A stretch of DNA of 64,000 nt, taken from the NCBI GenBank assembly GCA_937928165.1, contig CALFVT010000004.1, forward strand, positions 186,001 through 250,000, in the 5' to 3' direction. This document shows positions 22,445-31,848 of this stretch, in pieces. This DNA is from an uncultured Caulobacterales bacterium (GTDB lineage: Bacteria; Pseudomonadota; Alphaproteobacteria; Caulobacterales; Maricaulaceae). The notes beneath the pieces are model-generated. The model had not been told where the DNA came from. It saw only the letters and a program-made list of their open reading frames with translations, and did not search any database. The translations under genes were made by a program, and so were the position numbers. Position 1 is the stretch's first letter. Every line of letters begins with the position of its first letter.

Positions 22445-23329
22445 ATGACTGAACGTTTGCGTATCGCCCTACAAAAAAAGGGGCGGCTAGCGGAGGACTC
22501 CTTCTCGCTTTTAAAAAAATGCGGCCTTAAATTTTCTATACGCTCAGGTGGACTTTTGGCACGGGTGAAAAACCTGCCCGTTGATCTGCTCCTTTTAAGA
22601 GACGACGACATTCCAACTTTTGTCGCAACTGGCGCAGCTGATGTCGGCATAGTCGGGGAAAACGTTTTGGTGGAAGAGCAGTTATCATCACCGTCAAAGC
22701 TTGATGCCGATATTGATATTCGTCTTGGCTTCTCCCGCTGCCGCCTTTGCCTTGCCGCACCAAGTGGTGGGATAATCAAGTCACCCGGTGACTTAAACGG
22801 AACGCGCATTGCCACGACCTATCCCGGAGTTTTAGGACGTTATCTGTCTAAGAATAATATCACGGCAAAGGCTGTTGAAATGAAAGGCGCTGTCGAACTC
22901 GCGCCCTCTATTGGGATAGCTGATAGTATATGTGATCTTGTGTCATCGGGCGCGACCCTAGAGGCCAATGGTCTTGCCGCCTTTGTCTCAATTCTTGATA
23001 GCGAAGCGGTTCTGATTTCATCAAGCCGTGCCTTAAGCCCTCAGCAAAGCGAGATTTATCACAAGCTTTGCTCCCGTATTGATGGCGTGTTAAAATCCGC
23101 AGAGACAAAATATATCATGCTGAACGCGCCTGTAGAAAAGCTAGACGAAATTACCGCCCTTCTCCCCGGTTCTGATTCTCCGACAATTATACCCCTTGCC
23201 GGAACAGAAAAGCTGGTTGCTATACAGGCCGTTTGCACAGAAAATATTTTTTGGGAAACCCTAGAAGATTTAAAAGCCCTCGGTGCACGGGCCATCTTAG
23301 TGCTCCCTATTGAAAAAATGATGAGTTAG
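22445..23329 (+). CDS. hisG: ATP phosphoribosyltransferase, long form
   Basis: HisG condenses ATP with PRPP, the first and feedback-controlled step of histidine synthesis. At 294 aa it is the long form: two periplasmic-binding-protein-like lobes (RIALQKKGRLAEDS; ADVGIVGENVL) and a C-terminal regulatory ACT-like domain (about 220-294, ending ARAILVLPIEKM). The long form does not need HisZ. Many alphaproteobacteria use the short HisG with HisZ, so this form fits a transferred operon. It is followed two bases later by hisD. Confidence 0.95.
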   Translation: MTERLRIALQKKGRLAEDSFSLLKKCGLKFSIRSGGLLARVKNLPVDLLLLRDDDIPTFVATGAADVGIVGENVLVEEQLSSPSKLDADIDIRLGFSRCRLCLAAPSGGIIKSPGDLNGTRIATTYPGVLGRYLSKNNITAKAVEMKGAVELAPSIGIADSICDLVSSGATLEANGLAAFVSILDSEAVLISSSRALSPQQSEIYHKLCSRIDGVLKSAETKYIMLNAPVEKLDEITALLPGSDSPTIIPLAGTEKLVAIQAVCTENIFWETLEDLKALGARAILVLPIEKMMS

Positions 23330-23331
23330 TC

Positions 23332-24633
23332 ATGAATATTTATGATTGGATGTCTCTTTCCGGGCCAGAGCGGATTAATGCTTTGGCACGGCCAAGCGCG
23401 ATGAGTGATCCGTCCATAATTGCAAATGCTGCAAATATAATGGCGCAGATTAAAACCGGCGGTGATGCGAGTATTTTAAAACTTACCCAAAAATATGACG
23501 GTGTGAAACTTAAATCTTTACGTGTTAATTTGGATGACTGCCAAACGGCTTGGGCTGCTTTAGATCCCGCAGATAAAGCCGCCCTGGAAATGGCCAAAGC
23601 CAATATAGAGCGTTTCCACAAAGCGCAAATGCCGCGAAATATTTCCGTTGAAACCATGCCCGGCGTAAGTTGCCGCCGTGAAGCCCGCGCAGTTTCATCT
23701 GTCGGTTTATATGTTCCAGGCGGTACAGCTCCACTTGTATCAACCCTATTAATGCTCGCTATCCCGGCCAAAGTCGCAGGCTGCACGCGGCGCGTCGTCG
23801 TTACACCGCCCGGGAAAAACGGGGCAATAAACCCCGCCATTCTGGCGGCGGCCTATTTATGCGGCGTAAGTGATATATTTGCCTGCGGCGGCGCGCAGGC
23901 CATAGCAGGCCTCGCTTATGGAACCGAAAGCCTGCCGAAATGCGATAAAATTTTTGGCCCCGGAAACATCTATGTGGCCGCAGCCAAATCATTAGCCGCC
24001 CAAGCCCCTGGCGGCCCGGCCATAGACATGCCAGCTGGCCCCAGTGAAGCTATGGTGCTTGCAGATGAAACGGCTAATCCCGCTTTTGCGGCGTCTGATT
24101 TGCTCTCACAAGCGGAACATGACACGGTTGCGCAGGTTATCGCTATATGTAGCACAGAAACTGTAGCCAAAAAAATATGGGCCGAGGTAGAGCGCCAAGC
24201 CGAAAGCCTACCTCGTAAAGACATTGCCAAGCAGTCTTTATCTTTTGCACGGGTTTTTATCGCGCCTGATAAAACCGATCAAATTGATATTATCAACGCT
24301 TATGCGCCGGAGCATTTAATTATCCAAACAGAAAACCCGGAGAGCTATGTAGCAGAGATTCAAAATGCAGGTTCTATTTTTCTCGGCCCGTGGACACCCG
24401 AATCTGTCGGTGATTATGCCAGCGGAACAAACCATACATTACCTACTTACGGCGCAGCGCGGGCCTATAGCGGCGTAACGCTAGAAAGCTTTATGAAATA
24501 TATTAGCGTGCAAGAATTAACGCGCGATGGTTTGGAATGCCTTGGCCCAAGCGTTGAGCGTCTTGCAGCGCTTGAGGGTTTAGAGGCCCATCGTCGCGCC
24601 GTCTCTTTGCGTCTTGAAAGTGAACCGTCATGA
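23332..24633 (+). CDS. hisD: Histidinol dehydrogenase
   Basis: HisD oxidises histidinol to histidine in two NAD+-dependent steps. The 433-aa protein is full length. Hallmarks are SVGLYVPGGTAPLVSTLLM, the signature IAGLAYGTESLPKCDKIFGP, the GPSEAMVLADETANP loop, SQAEHDT and the C-terminal PEHL and GTNHTLPT segments carrying zinc and active-site ligands. It overlaps the next gene by ATGA. Confidence 0.97.
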   Translation: MNIYDWMSLSGPERINALARPSAMSDPSIIANAANIMAQIKTGGDASILKLTQKYDGVKLKSLRVNLDDCQTAWAALDPADKAALEMAKANIERFHKAQMPRNISVETMPGVSCRREARAVSSVGLYVPGGTAPLVSTLLMLAIPAKVAGCTRRVVVTPPGKNGAINPAILAAAYLCGVSDIFACGGAQAIAGLAYGTESLPKCDKIFGPGNIYVAAAKSLAAQAPGGPAIDMPAGPSEAMVLADETANPAFAASDLLSQAEHDTVAQVIAICSTETVAKKIWAEVERQAESLPRKDIAKQSLSFARVFIAPDKTDQIDIINAYAPEHLIIQTENPESYVAEIQNAGSIFLGPWTPESVGDYASGTNHTLPTYGAARAYSGVTLESFMKYISVQELTRDGLECLGPSVERLAALEGLEAHRRAVSLRLESEPS

Positions 24634-26279
24634 GTAATAATAACTGGCCTATATCCATTACGCGCCCGGCTATCGCAGCCATGAGTGCTTATTCGGCGCG
24701 GGGCGGCTCAACAGGGGCATTGCACCTTGACGCCAATGAGAGTCCTTGGACACCGCCCCCATCAGATACCAGTGTGAAGAATTATAACCGCTATCCGGCG
24801 CAGCAACCGAATAGCCTGCGAGACCGTCTTGCCGGCCTATATGGCACAACCCCTGACCGGCTTATGTTGGGACGCGGCGCAGATGAAGCCATTGATATTT
24901 TACTGCGAACATTCTGCGAAGCTCGTCAAGATAAGATTTTAATTTGTACGCCAACATTTGGCTATTTTAAAACCGCTGCTGACATCCAAGGGGCCAGTAT
25001 TATAGATGTGCCTCTAACGGACGAATTTAAGTGGGATACTGCAGCCATACAGCGCGCAATTACATCCCATGAGCCTAAAATTATATTTCTATGCTCGCCA
25101 AATAATCCTACGGGCAATAGCCTTGCCGCGGATGCAGCCATAGCCTTATGTGTTGATAATCCCGAAACGCTGATTGTGGTTGACGAAGCCTATGTTGAGT
25201 TCTCCCCGCAGCCCAGTTTAATTCCGCTTCAAGATAAATATCGTAACCTTATTATTACCCGTACCTTATCAAAAGTTTACGGTCTTGCGGGCGTGCGTAT
25301 GGGGGTTTGCATTGCAGATCCTGAAATTATTAACTTAATGCTGAAAGTGCTGCCGCCCTACCCTATTCCTAGGCCCGTAGAAAAAGCCGTAAACTTAGCG
25401 CTCGCGCCAGCAGCCATGGCGGTTCACAAAACACGTCTTGCACTTTGGAAGTCCGAGCGTAAGCGGGTTTACAGCGCCCTAAAAGCCTCGCCCTTTGTGG
25501 AAACTCTTTATCCAAGCGATGCGAATTATATCTTATTCAAGACCCGTGATGAAGCGGGACTTCTAGCGGCACTTAATCAAAGCCATGTTAAAATTCGGGA
25601 CTTTCGGCAAAAGATCGCGGGCCATTTCCGCCTTTCTATCGGGTCTCCAGAAGAAAATGATATTGCTTTGACCGCCCTCGAGGCAAAGGCAAATACTAAT
25701 AGCCATGATAGAATCGGTGAAATCTTTCGAAAGACAAAGGAAACGGATATCGCCGTACGGGTGAACCTTGATAATCCATCCGATGTAAACATTGAAACGG
25801 GCAATGGGTTTTTCGATCACATGCTAGAGCAAATCGCAAAACATGGCAGCATTGGCCTAACTCTGACCTGCCGGGGAGATTTAGAAATCGACGCTCATCA
25901 TACGATTGAGGACACAGCTCTTGCTTTTGGCAGCGCGCTTAAAAAAGCGCTCGGCAATAAAGCGGGCATAGGCCGTTACGGCTTTGTTATGCCAATGGAT
26001 GAAACCCAAGCGCGGGTCGCGATTGATTTATCAGGCCGCCCAGCCACCGTTTTTAAAGGAACCTTCCCAACAGATCACGTTGGAGAGTTTCCTGTCGAAA
26101 TGTGTCCGCACTTCTTTGAAAGCCTTGCACAAACCCTCGGCGCGGCCATTCATATTGATGTCGAGGGTGAAAACTCTCATCACATTATAGAGGCCTGTTT
26201 TAAAGGAGTTGGCCGGGCTCTACGCCCTGCTTTTGCCCGCAACGGTCAAGATATACCGTCAACAAAAGGCGTGCTGTAA
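24630..26279 (+). CDS. hisCB: Fused HisC-HisB: histidinol-phosphate aminotransferase and imidazoleglycerol-phosphate dehydratase
   Basis: One 549-aa frame carries two enzymes for consecutive steps. Residues 1 to about 355 are HisC, a fold-type I PLP transaminase: DANESPW, CSPNNPTGN, VVDEAYVEFS, and RTLSKVYGLAGVRMG with the PLP lysine at 215. After a linker of about ten residues, about 367-549 is HisB (IGPD): RKTKETDIAVRV, GNGFFDHM (His397), DAHHTIED (421-428) and ENSHHIIEA (514-522), the two metal-binding sets. No in-frame ATG precedes the HisB domain, so it is a real fusion rather than two overlapping genes. The HAD histidinol-phosphatase domain that sits between them in enteric HisB is absent. 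It lies between hisD (ATGA overlap) and hisH. Confidence 0.93.
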   Translation: MSNNNWPISITRPAIAAMSAYSARGGSTGALHLDANESPWTPPPSDTSVKNYNRYPAQQPNSLRDRLAGLYGTTPDRLMLGRGADEAIDILLRTFCEARQDKILICTPTFGYFKTAADIQGASIIDVPLTDEFKWDTAAIQRAITSHEPKIIFLCSPNNPTGNSLAADAAIALCVDNPETLIVVDEAYVEFSPQPSLIPLQDKYRNLIITRTLSKVYGLAGVRMGVCIADPEIINLMLKVLPPYPIPRPVEKAVNLALAPAAMAVHKTRLALWKSERKRVYSALKASPFVETLYPSDANYILFKTRDEAGLLAALNQSHVKIRDFRQKIAGHFRLSIGSPEENDIALTALEAKANTNSHDRIGEIFRKTKETDIAVRVNLDNPSDVNIETGNGFFDHMLEQIAKHGSIGLTLTCRGDLEIDAHHTIEDTALAFGSALKKALGNKAGIGRYGFVMPMDETQARVAIDLSGRPATVFKGTFPTDHVGEFPVEMCPHFFESLAQTLGAAIHIDVEGENSHHIIEACFKGVGRALRPAFARNGQDIPSTKGVL

Positions 26280-26282
26280 ATC

Positions 26283-26879
26283 ATGTCATTAATTATTGTT
26301 GATACGGGTTGTGCTAATTTATCTTCTGTGAAGTTTGCCTTTGAACGCCTTGAAATTCCTGTGTTTATTTCAGATAATCCTTCAGATATTAGCGCAGCAG
26401 ATAAGGTGCTCATCCCTGGCGTCGGAGCCGCGCCTTTTGCTATGGATAAAATTAGGCAGCGCGGGCTTTTTGATGTTTTAAGCCGCCTTGAACAGCCCGT
26501 TATGGGTATATGTCTTGGGATGCAGCTTTTATTTGAGACCTTAACCGAAGGGAAAATTGAAACCCAAGGGCTTGGACTTATTCCGGGCCGCGTTACGGCA
26601 CTTGATACGAAATTGGCTCCCTCGCCTCATATGGGCTGGAACCAGATCAATATCCTAAAGGGTGACAGCACGATTTTAAAAGGTATTCACAGTGGTGATT
26701 ATGCTTATTTCGTTCATAGTTATGCTGCGCCCTTAGGGGATTTTACCCTTGCAAGCTGTAATTATGGTACAGTGTTTTCTGCCATTGTGCAGTACAAAAA
26801 CGTGTCCGGTTGCCAATTCCACCCGGAGCGTAGCAGCGCTATTGGGGCCCAAATTCTTGCCAATTTTGCCAAAGGCTAG
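26283..26879 (+). CDS. hisH: Imidazole glycerol phosphate synthase, glutaminase subunit
   Basis: HisH hydrolyses glutamine and channels ammonia to HisF. The 198-aa class I amidotransferase has its nucleophile in MGICLGMQLLFE and the His/Glu pair in GCQFHPERS; IVDTGCANLSSVKFAFERL is a typical N-terminus. It is three bases after hisCB and six before hisA. Confidence 0.96.
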   Translation: MSLIIVDTGCANLSSVKFAFERLEIPVFISDNPSDISAADKVLIPGVGAAPFAMDKIRQRGLFDVLSRLEQPVMGICLGMQLLFETLTEGKIETQGLGLIPGRVTALDTKLAPSPHMGWNQINILKGDSTILKGIHSGDYAYFVHSYAAPLGDFTLASCNYGTVFSAIVQYKNVSGCQFHPERSSAIGAQILANFAKG

Positions 26880-26884
26880 CCATC

Positions 26885-27604
26885 ATGATTTTTCCTGCTA
26901 TTGATTTAATGGATCGCCGCTGCGTACGGCTTGTTAAAGGTGATTTTAATCGCCGCACTGACTATGAAACCACCCCCATAGATGTTGCTAAATCCTATGC
27001 GGCGGACGGGGCGGAATGGATGCATGTTGTTGACCTCGACGGTGCGAAGCTTGGCGTTAGCACCCAAAGCGATTTGATTATGGAATTGGCTAAAGAGAGC
27101 GGACTTAAAGTTCAAACTGGCGGCGGTATTCGCGATGCTAGACAGATTAACGCCTTACTTACAGGCGGCGTCACCCGCGCCGTTATTGGCTCTTTGGCTG
27201 TGTCGAACAAAGAGCTTGTCGCCTCTTGGATGAAAGAATTTGGCGCGGAAAAAATCGTTCTCGCTCTTGATATTAATATTGGTACAGACGGCCGACCGCG
27301 GCCTGCGCTAAAGGGTTGGACAGAAGAAAGTTCTGAGACTCTTTGGGACGTCATAAATGCCTATAAGGACGTTAAAACCCTCCTTGTAACCGACATAAGC
27401 AAGGACGGCGTTTTAGGCGGGGCGAATGTCGAGCTTTATAAGCAAATAATGTCGCGTTACCCGCATATTGACCTTATTACCTCCGGCGGTGTTGGAACGC
27501 TCGATCATGTCCGCGCCTTAAAAGCATTGAAACCCCATGGCGTGATTATTGGCAAAGCTCTTTATGAAAATAAATTTACCTTGAAAGATGCCATCGCATG
27601 TTAG
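26885..27604 (+). CDS. hisA: ProFAR isomerase
   Basis: HisA performs the Amadori rearrangement of ProFAR to PRFAR. This 239-aa half-barrel-duplicated TIM barrel has the catalytic Asp in [16 protein letters not shown] and a second Asp in [13 protein letters not shown], plus phosphate loops QTGGGIRD and ITSGGVG. It overlaps hisF by seven bases. Confidence 0.96.
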   Translation: MIFPAIDLMDRRCVRLVKGDFNRRTDYETTPIDVAKSYAADGAEWMHVVDLDGAKLGVSTQSDLIMELAKESGLKVQTGGGIRDARQINALLTGGVTRAVIGSLAVSNKELVASWMKEFGAEKIVLALDINIGTDGRPRPALKGWTEESSETLWDVINAYKDVKTLLVTDISKDGVLGGANVELYKQIMSRYPHIDLITSGGVGTLDHVRALKALKPHGVIIGKALYENKFTLKDAIAC

Positions 27605-28365
27605 CGCGCCGTATTATTCCTTGTCTTGATGTGCGCGGTGGCCGTGTGGTCAAAGGCGTTCAATTTCAAAACCATGTCGATGTCGGCTCCATCCTTGACC
27701 TTGCCCTACGCTACCGAGACGAAGGGGCAGACGAGCTTGTGTTTTACGATATTACCGCCTCAACAGATCAGCGCGAAGTCAGTCCGAAATGGATTAGCAT
27801 GGTCTCCCGTGCTATTGATATTCCCTTTTGCGTGGCCGGCGGCATCAGCAGCATCGACGCCGCTGGCGCGCGGCTTGCGGCGGGGGCGGATAAAATCTCA
27901 ATTAACTCCCCCGCACTTATGCGCCCAGAGCTTATTAATAACCTTAGCGAAGCCTTTGGGCGGCAATGTATTGTTGTGGGTGTTGATAGCTTTGAAGATA
28001 AGGGCCGCTACAGGGTACGGTCGCATACGGGTGATCCTGATAAAATGCGCGAGACGGGGCGAGATACATTAGGCTGGGTCCAAGAAGCCGTCGATCGCGG
28101 CGCAGGCGAAATTGTGCTTAACTGTATGAATCAAGACGGCGTGCGCAAAGGCTATGACATCCGGCAATTAAAAGCCGTTAGAGAGATATGCTCTGTTCCG
28201 CTTATTGCATCTGGCGGCGCTGGCGCTACGGCACATTTCAGCGATGTATTTAAACAGGCCAATGTCGACGGTGCTTTGGCCGCGAGTGTGTTCCATAAGG
28301 CCATCATTGCTATCCCAGATTTAAAGGCAGATTTAAAAGATAAAGATATAGAGGTCAGGCTATGA
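27598..28365 (+). CDS. hisF: Imidazole glycerol phosphate synthase, cyclase subunit
   Basis: HisF uses ammonia from HisH to form IGP and AICAR. The 255-aa TIM barrel has [18 protein letters not shown] (catalytic Asp), FYDITAS, the second catalytic Asp region [11 protein letters not shown], and phosphate loops VAGGISS and ASGGAGA. It overlaps hisA by seven bases and hisIE by ATGA, so the end of the operon is tightly coupled. Confidence 0.97.
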   Translation: MLARRIIPCLDVRGGRVVKGVQFQNHVDVGSILDLALRYRDEGADELVFYDITASTDQREVSPKWISMVSRAIDIPFCVAGGISSIDAAGARLAAGADKISINSPALMRPELINNLSEAFGRQCIVVGVDSFEDKGRYRVRSHTGDPDKMRETGRDTLGWVQEAVDRGAGEIVLNCMNQDGVRKGYDIRQLKAVREICSVPLIASGGAGATAHFSDVFKQANVDGALAASVFHKAIIAIPDLKADLKDKDIEVRL

Positions 28366-28955
28366 CAATCGATTTTGAAAAGGGGGGCGGCCTCGTTCCG
28401 GCCATTATCCAAGATGCGCGAAATGAAGCTGTCCTTATGCTCGGTTATATGAACCCACAGAGTTTGCAGCACACTCTTGATACAGGTAAAATTACCTTTT
28501 TTAGCCGCTCTCGACAAACCCTTTGGGTCAAGGGCGAAACGAGTGGTCATTATTTAGAATATGTCAGTCATGCCCTTGACTGCGATAAAGATACTCTTCT
28601 TTTTAAAGCCCATCCGCATGGCTCAACTTGCCATGAAGGAACAGCCTCTTGCTTTCAAACGCAACCCCCTACGGGCCTTGGTTTTTTGCCCTTTTTAGAA
28701 GATTTAATACAGGCCCGCAAAACAGCTGATCCGCAGACATCCTATACAGCTAAGCTCTTGCAAGGCCCGCTTCGCCGCGCCGCGCAAAAAGTCGGTGAAG
28801 AGGGCGTCGAAACCGCCCTCGCCGCCGTTGCAGAAAGCAATGAAAAACTCACCAGTGAAGCCGCCGATCTACTTTATCACCTTATGGTTTTACTCTCCGC
28901 TAAAGAGGTAAAACTTGATGATGTTATGACGGTATTAAAACAACGCCATCAGTAA
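28362..28955 (+). CDS. hisIE: Bifunctional PR-AMP cyclohydrolase / PR-ATP pyrophosphatase
   Basis: This 197-aa protein joins the second and third pathway steps. HisI (about 1-115) shows [32 protein letters not shown], the metal-binding DCDKDTLL and the Cys pair CHEGTASC. HisE (about 120-197) shows the MazG-like [13 protein letters not shown] helix and LLYHLMVLL. The I-E fusion is normal in gammaproteobacteria and Bacteroidetes but most alphaproteobacteria keep the two apart. It is the last gene of the operon and converges on cysH. Confidence 0.95.
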   Translation: MTIDFEKGGGLVPAIIQDARNEAVLMLGYMNPQSLQHTLDTGKITFFSRSRQTLWVKGETSGHYLEYVSHALDCDKDTLLFKAHPHGSTCHEGTASCFQTQPPTGLGFLPFLEDLIQARKTADPQTSYTAKLLQGPLRRAAQKVGEEGVETALAAVAESNEKLTSEAADLLYHLMVLLSAKEVKLDDVMTVLKQRHQ

Positions 28956-28979
28956 ATCAAAACTGAAAGCTTGAGTTAT

Positions 28980-30167
28980 TTAAAAGGCTTCAAACGTCTT
29001 CTTCCGTTCAACCTTCTCCCAGCGACCATCAATATAGTGAATGCCGCATTCGGTCTTGTCGAAATTACGCCACCGACCTGCACGCGGATCTTCTCCCTCG
29101 CTTACGCGCGTTGTGCAGGGTTGGCAGCCAATCGATAAAAAGCCCAAGGACATCATAGGATGCGGCGGTAAATCATGTTTACGCATATAAGCCGTAATAT
29201 CTTTAGCTGACCAATAGGCTAAAGGGTTAATTTTAATCATCTTCCCGCCCGTTTCATAAATAGGCATCTCGCGGCGTTCCGGAGTTTGGTATCTTTTGCG
29301 CCCAGTTATTCGCGCCTTATAGGGCCGTAACGCCTCTGCTAAGGGGTCGACTTTACGAATGGAGCAACAAAGGTCAGGGTTGTTTTGAAAAAGATTACCG
29401 TTTTTATCATGTTCAGAGACATCACTTGGCTTAGGGGTGATATTTTCTAAATTTGTCAGCCCTAAGTCTTGCACGAGCATATCGCGGTAATGAAGCGTTT
29501 CGCGAAAATGTTTTTGTGTATCCAAAAATATCACTTTGACATGCGGATTAACTTGTGCCGCCAGATGCAACAAAACAGCCGAATCTGCCCCCATGGATGA
29601 GGCTAAAACAAGCGTGTCACCAAATTCTTTAATCGCGCGTTTAATGCTCATTTCTGCGGATAATCCAAAATATGGATCATTCTCACGCTCTGGCTGCAAT
29701 GAGGTTCCGCGCGCATCAAACACGCTCATCTCCGGGCCGTTACGCATAGCATATCCCCGTTGATAGGTCAGGCGAAAGCGGTCCATTGCGTCAAACCAGT
29801 CACTTTCCGATTGGCGGCCATAAGTCGTTTCATCAAGTTTTACTGCATCAAAACCGCATTGAAGCGCATAGACATATTGATCGGGAATGAGCGGGCCATC
29901 CGCAATTAATAGACCCTGATAACCATGTTTTTTGCGAAGTTCTCGGGCAATAGAAAACCCGCGCCCATCAGCAAAATTCGGAAAATCAACCGATATAACT
30001 TTTACACTATTCAGACGCATAGCAACTTGGCCGAGGTCAATGTTATTTGATATTCTAAGCCGTTCTCCGCGGTTAGACCCTAAAAACGTTTCTAAGTCTG
30101 GAAGGTTTTCATATTCGGCGGCACTCTGTGCATGGCCATCTCTTATAAGAATATTATCGGTCAGCAT
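28980..30167 (-). CDS. cysH: DUF934-CysH fusion: adenylylsulfate/PAPS reductase with N-terminal DUF934 domain
   Basis: This enzyme reduces APS or PAPS to sulfite. I start it at the ATG at 30167, which has AAGGAGGTG ending four bases upstream and lies inside the cysI end; the frame runs 60 codons further into cysI but that part has no family match. The 395-aa product has two parts. Residues 1 to about 135 are a DUF934 domain (VDFPNFADGRGFSIAREL, HGYQGLL, LQCGFDAVKLDE). Residues about 170-395 are CysH: SSMGADSAVLLH, FLDTQKHFRET, Cys pairs 267/268 (CCSIRKVDPL) and 348/351 (CQPC), and the catalytic ECGIH (Cys374). The paired cysteines predict a 4Fe-4S cluster, as in APS-type reductases. DUF934 is normally a separate gene between cysI and cysH. 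Confidence 0.93.
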   Translation of the reverse strand: MLTDNILIRDGHAQSAAEYENLPDLETFLGSNRGERLRISNNIDLGQVAMRLNSVKVISVDFPNFADGRGFSIARELRKKHGYQGLLIADGPLIPDQYVYALQCGFDAVKLDETTYGRQSESDWFDAMDRFRLTYQRGYAMRNGPEMSVFDARGTSLQPERENDPYFGLSAEMSIKRAIKEFGDTLVLASSMGADSAVLLHLAAQVNPHVKVIFLDTQKHFRETLHYRDMLVQDLGLTNLENITPKPSDVSEHDKNGNLFQNNPDLCCSIRKVDPLAEALRPYKARITGRKRYQTPERREMPIYETGGKMIKINPLAYWSAKDITAYMRKHDLPPHPMMSLGFLSIGCQPCTTRVSEGEDPRAGRWRNFDKTECGIHYIDGRWEKVERKKTFEAF

Positions 30168-31809
30168 AAAGCACCTCCTTAAATGCACCGAGGCCAAGGC
30201 GGCGGTAGCTATCAATAAAACGCTCATTGTCTTTTTTATTATTAAGATAAAAATCAACCATGCGCTCAATACCGTCGACAAGCTCATCTTGAGAAAAGCC
30301 CGGCCCGGTAATATCACCCACAGCCGTATTTTCAGAAGAATCTCCACCTAGTTTAACTTGATAAAACTCAACGCCTGCTTTCTCGAGGCCTAAAATGCCA
30401 ATATGCCCGACGTGGTGATGACCACAGGCATTAATGCAACCTGATATTTTAATTTGCATTTCGCCAATCGCTTTTTCGCGTGTCTTATCGCTAAACCGCT
30501 CCGCAATCGCTTGGCTAACAGGAATAGAGCGCGCCGTCGCAAGGGCGCAATAATCCATTCCGGGGCAGCAAATGATATCCGAGATAAGGCCAATATTATC
30601 TACAGCGAGTTTCTCGGCCTTAAGGGCCTGATAAAGCGCAGGCAGATCATCTTTTTTCACATGCGGCAGCACAATATTTTGCGAATGAGTCGTGCGAATT
30701 TCGCCAAAGCTATATTGATCCGCCAGATCAGACACAGCTCGCATTTGGCCCGATGTAATATCACCCGGCGCTATATCCAAAGGCTTTAGAGAGATGTTGA
30801 CGATCGCATATCCGGGCGTTTTATGGGGCATGATGTTCGTCTCATACCAACCGGAAAAATCATCATCATTCTTTATTTGATCTTTCAAGGCCTCAGACTC
30901 ATCTGATAAATTTTCATAATTAGGCCCAGTAAAATAAGACGAGATACGGTCAATTTCATCTTGAGACACTGCAATATCTGACGGCGTTAGGGTTTCATAT
31001 TCGGCATCCACTTGCGCGCGAAATTCATCAATTCCCGTTTCAGTGACAAGAATTTTAATCCGTGCTTTATACTTATTATCACGGCGGCCATAGCGGTTAT
31101 ACACGCGCATGACGGCCTCAAGATAAGGCAGCAAGCCTTCGCGGGCCAAAAATGGTTGGAGAGTTTGACCAATAACCGGCGTACGCCCAAGCCCGCCGCC
31201 AACAAGGATATGATAACCAATCTCGCCGTTCGCATTTTTCTTAATTTCAATACCAATATCATGGGCCCGAATAACCGCGCGGTCATTGGGCGAAGCGACA
31301 ACAGCGATTTTAAACTTACGCGGCAGAAACGCAAATTCTGGGTGCATGGTCGACCACTGCCGCAATAGCTCTGCGGTTGGGCGCGGGTCTGCGACTTCAT
31401 CAGCTATCGCCCCTGCATAAGGGTCGGAGGTGACATTGCGAATACAGTTTCCAGAGGTTTGAAAACAGTGCATTTGTACATCCGCCAAGTCTTGAAGAAT
31501 ATCCGGCACATCCGTTAACTCCGGCCAGTTAAACTGCATATTTTGCCGGGTTGTAATATGGCCATAACCGCGGTCATATTTATCCGCAATCATCGCAAGC
31601 TGCCGGAGCTGCGTGCTATTTAGCGTACCATAAGGCACAGCCACACGCAGCATATAGGCGTGGAGCTGTAGATAAAGGCCATTTTGCAAGCGTAGCGGTC
31701 GGAACTGCTCCTCAGTGAGCGCCCCTTTAAGGCGGCGTTCGACTTGATTGCGAAACTGCTTAACACGGCTTTGTACGACTTCATGGTCAAATTCATCATA
31801 ACGATACAT
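30154..31809 (-). CDS. cysI: Sulfite (or nitrite/sulfite) reductase, siroheme-4Fe4S subunit
   Basis: This protein reduces sulfite to sulfide by six electrons. It is 551 aa, with duplicated ferredoxin-like and siroheme-binding halves. The cluster ligands are complete: C-x5-C at 415/421 (CCPGMDYC) and C-x3-C at 458/462 (SGCINACGHHH). YGHITTRQNMQFNW and TSGNCIRN are siroheme-binding motifs. No CysJ flavoprotein is next to it, so ferredoxin or another donor probably serves. It overlaps cysH by 14 bp and follows DUF2849 by 39 bp. Confidence 0.93.
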   Translation of the reverse strand: MYRYDEFDHEVVQSRVKQFRNQVERRLKGALTEEQFRPLRLQNGLYLQLHAYMLRVAVPYGTLNSTQLRQLAMIADKYDRGYGHITTRQNMQFNWPELTDVPDILQDLADVQMHCFQTSGNCIRNVTSDPYAGAIADEVADPRPTAELLRQWSTMHPEFAFLPRKFKIAVVASPNDRAVIRAHDIGIEIKKNANGEIGYHILVGGGLGRTPVIGQTLQPFLAREGLLPYLEAVMRVYNRYGRRDNKYKARIKILVTETGIDEFRAQVDAEYETLTPSDIAVSQDEIDRISSYFTGPNYENLSDESEALKDQIKNDDDFSGWYETNIMPHKTPGYAIVNISLKPLDIAPGDITSGQMRAVSDLADQYSFGEIRTTHSQNIVLPHVKKDDLPALYQALKAEKLAVDNIGLISDIICCPGMDYCALATARSIPVSQAIAERFSDKTREKAIGEMQIKISGCINACGHHHVGHIGILGLEKAGVEFYQVKLGGDSSENTAVGDITGPGFSQDELVDGIERMVDFYLNNKKDNERFIDSYRRLGLGAFKEVLYADR

Positions 31810-31848
31810 GATTAGCTCTTTGTGATTTTTCTGTATTTTTGGCCTGGG

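Noticed and set aside
30168-30347. Extra 60 N-terminal residues for CysH
   Set aside because: This stretch lies wholly within cysI, has no family resemblance, and a strong Shine-Dalgarno (AAGGAGGTG) marks the ATG at 30167.
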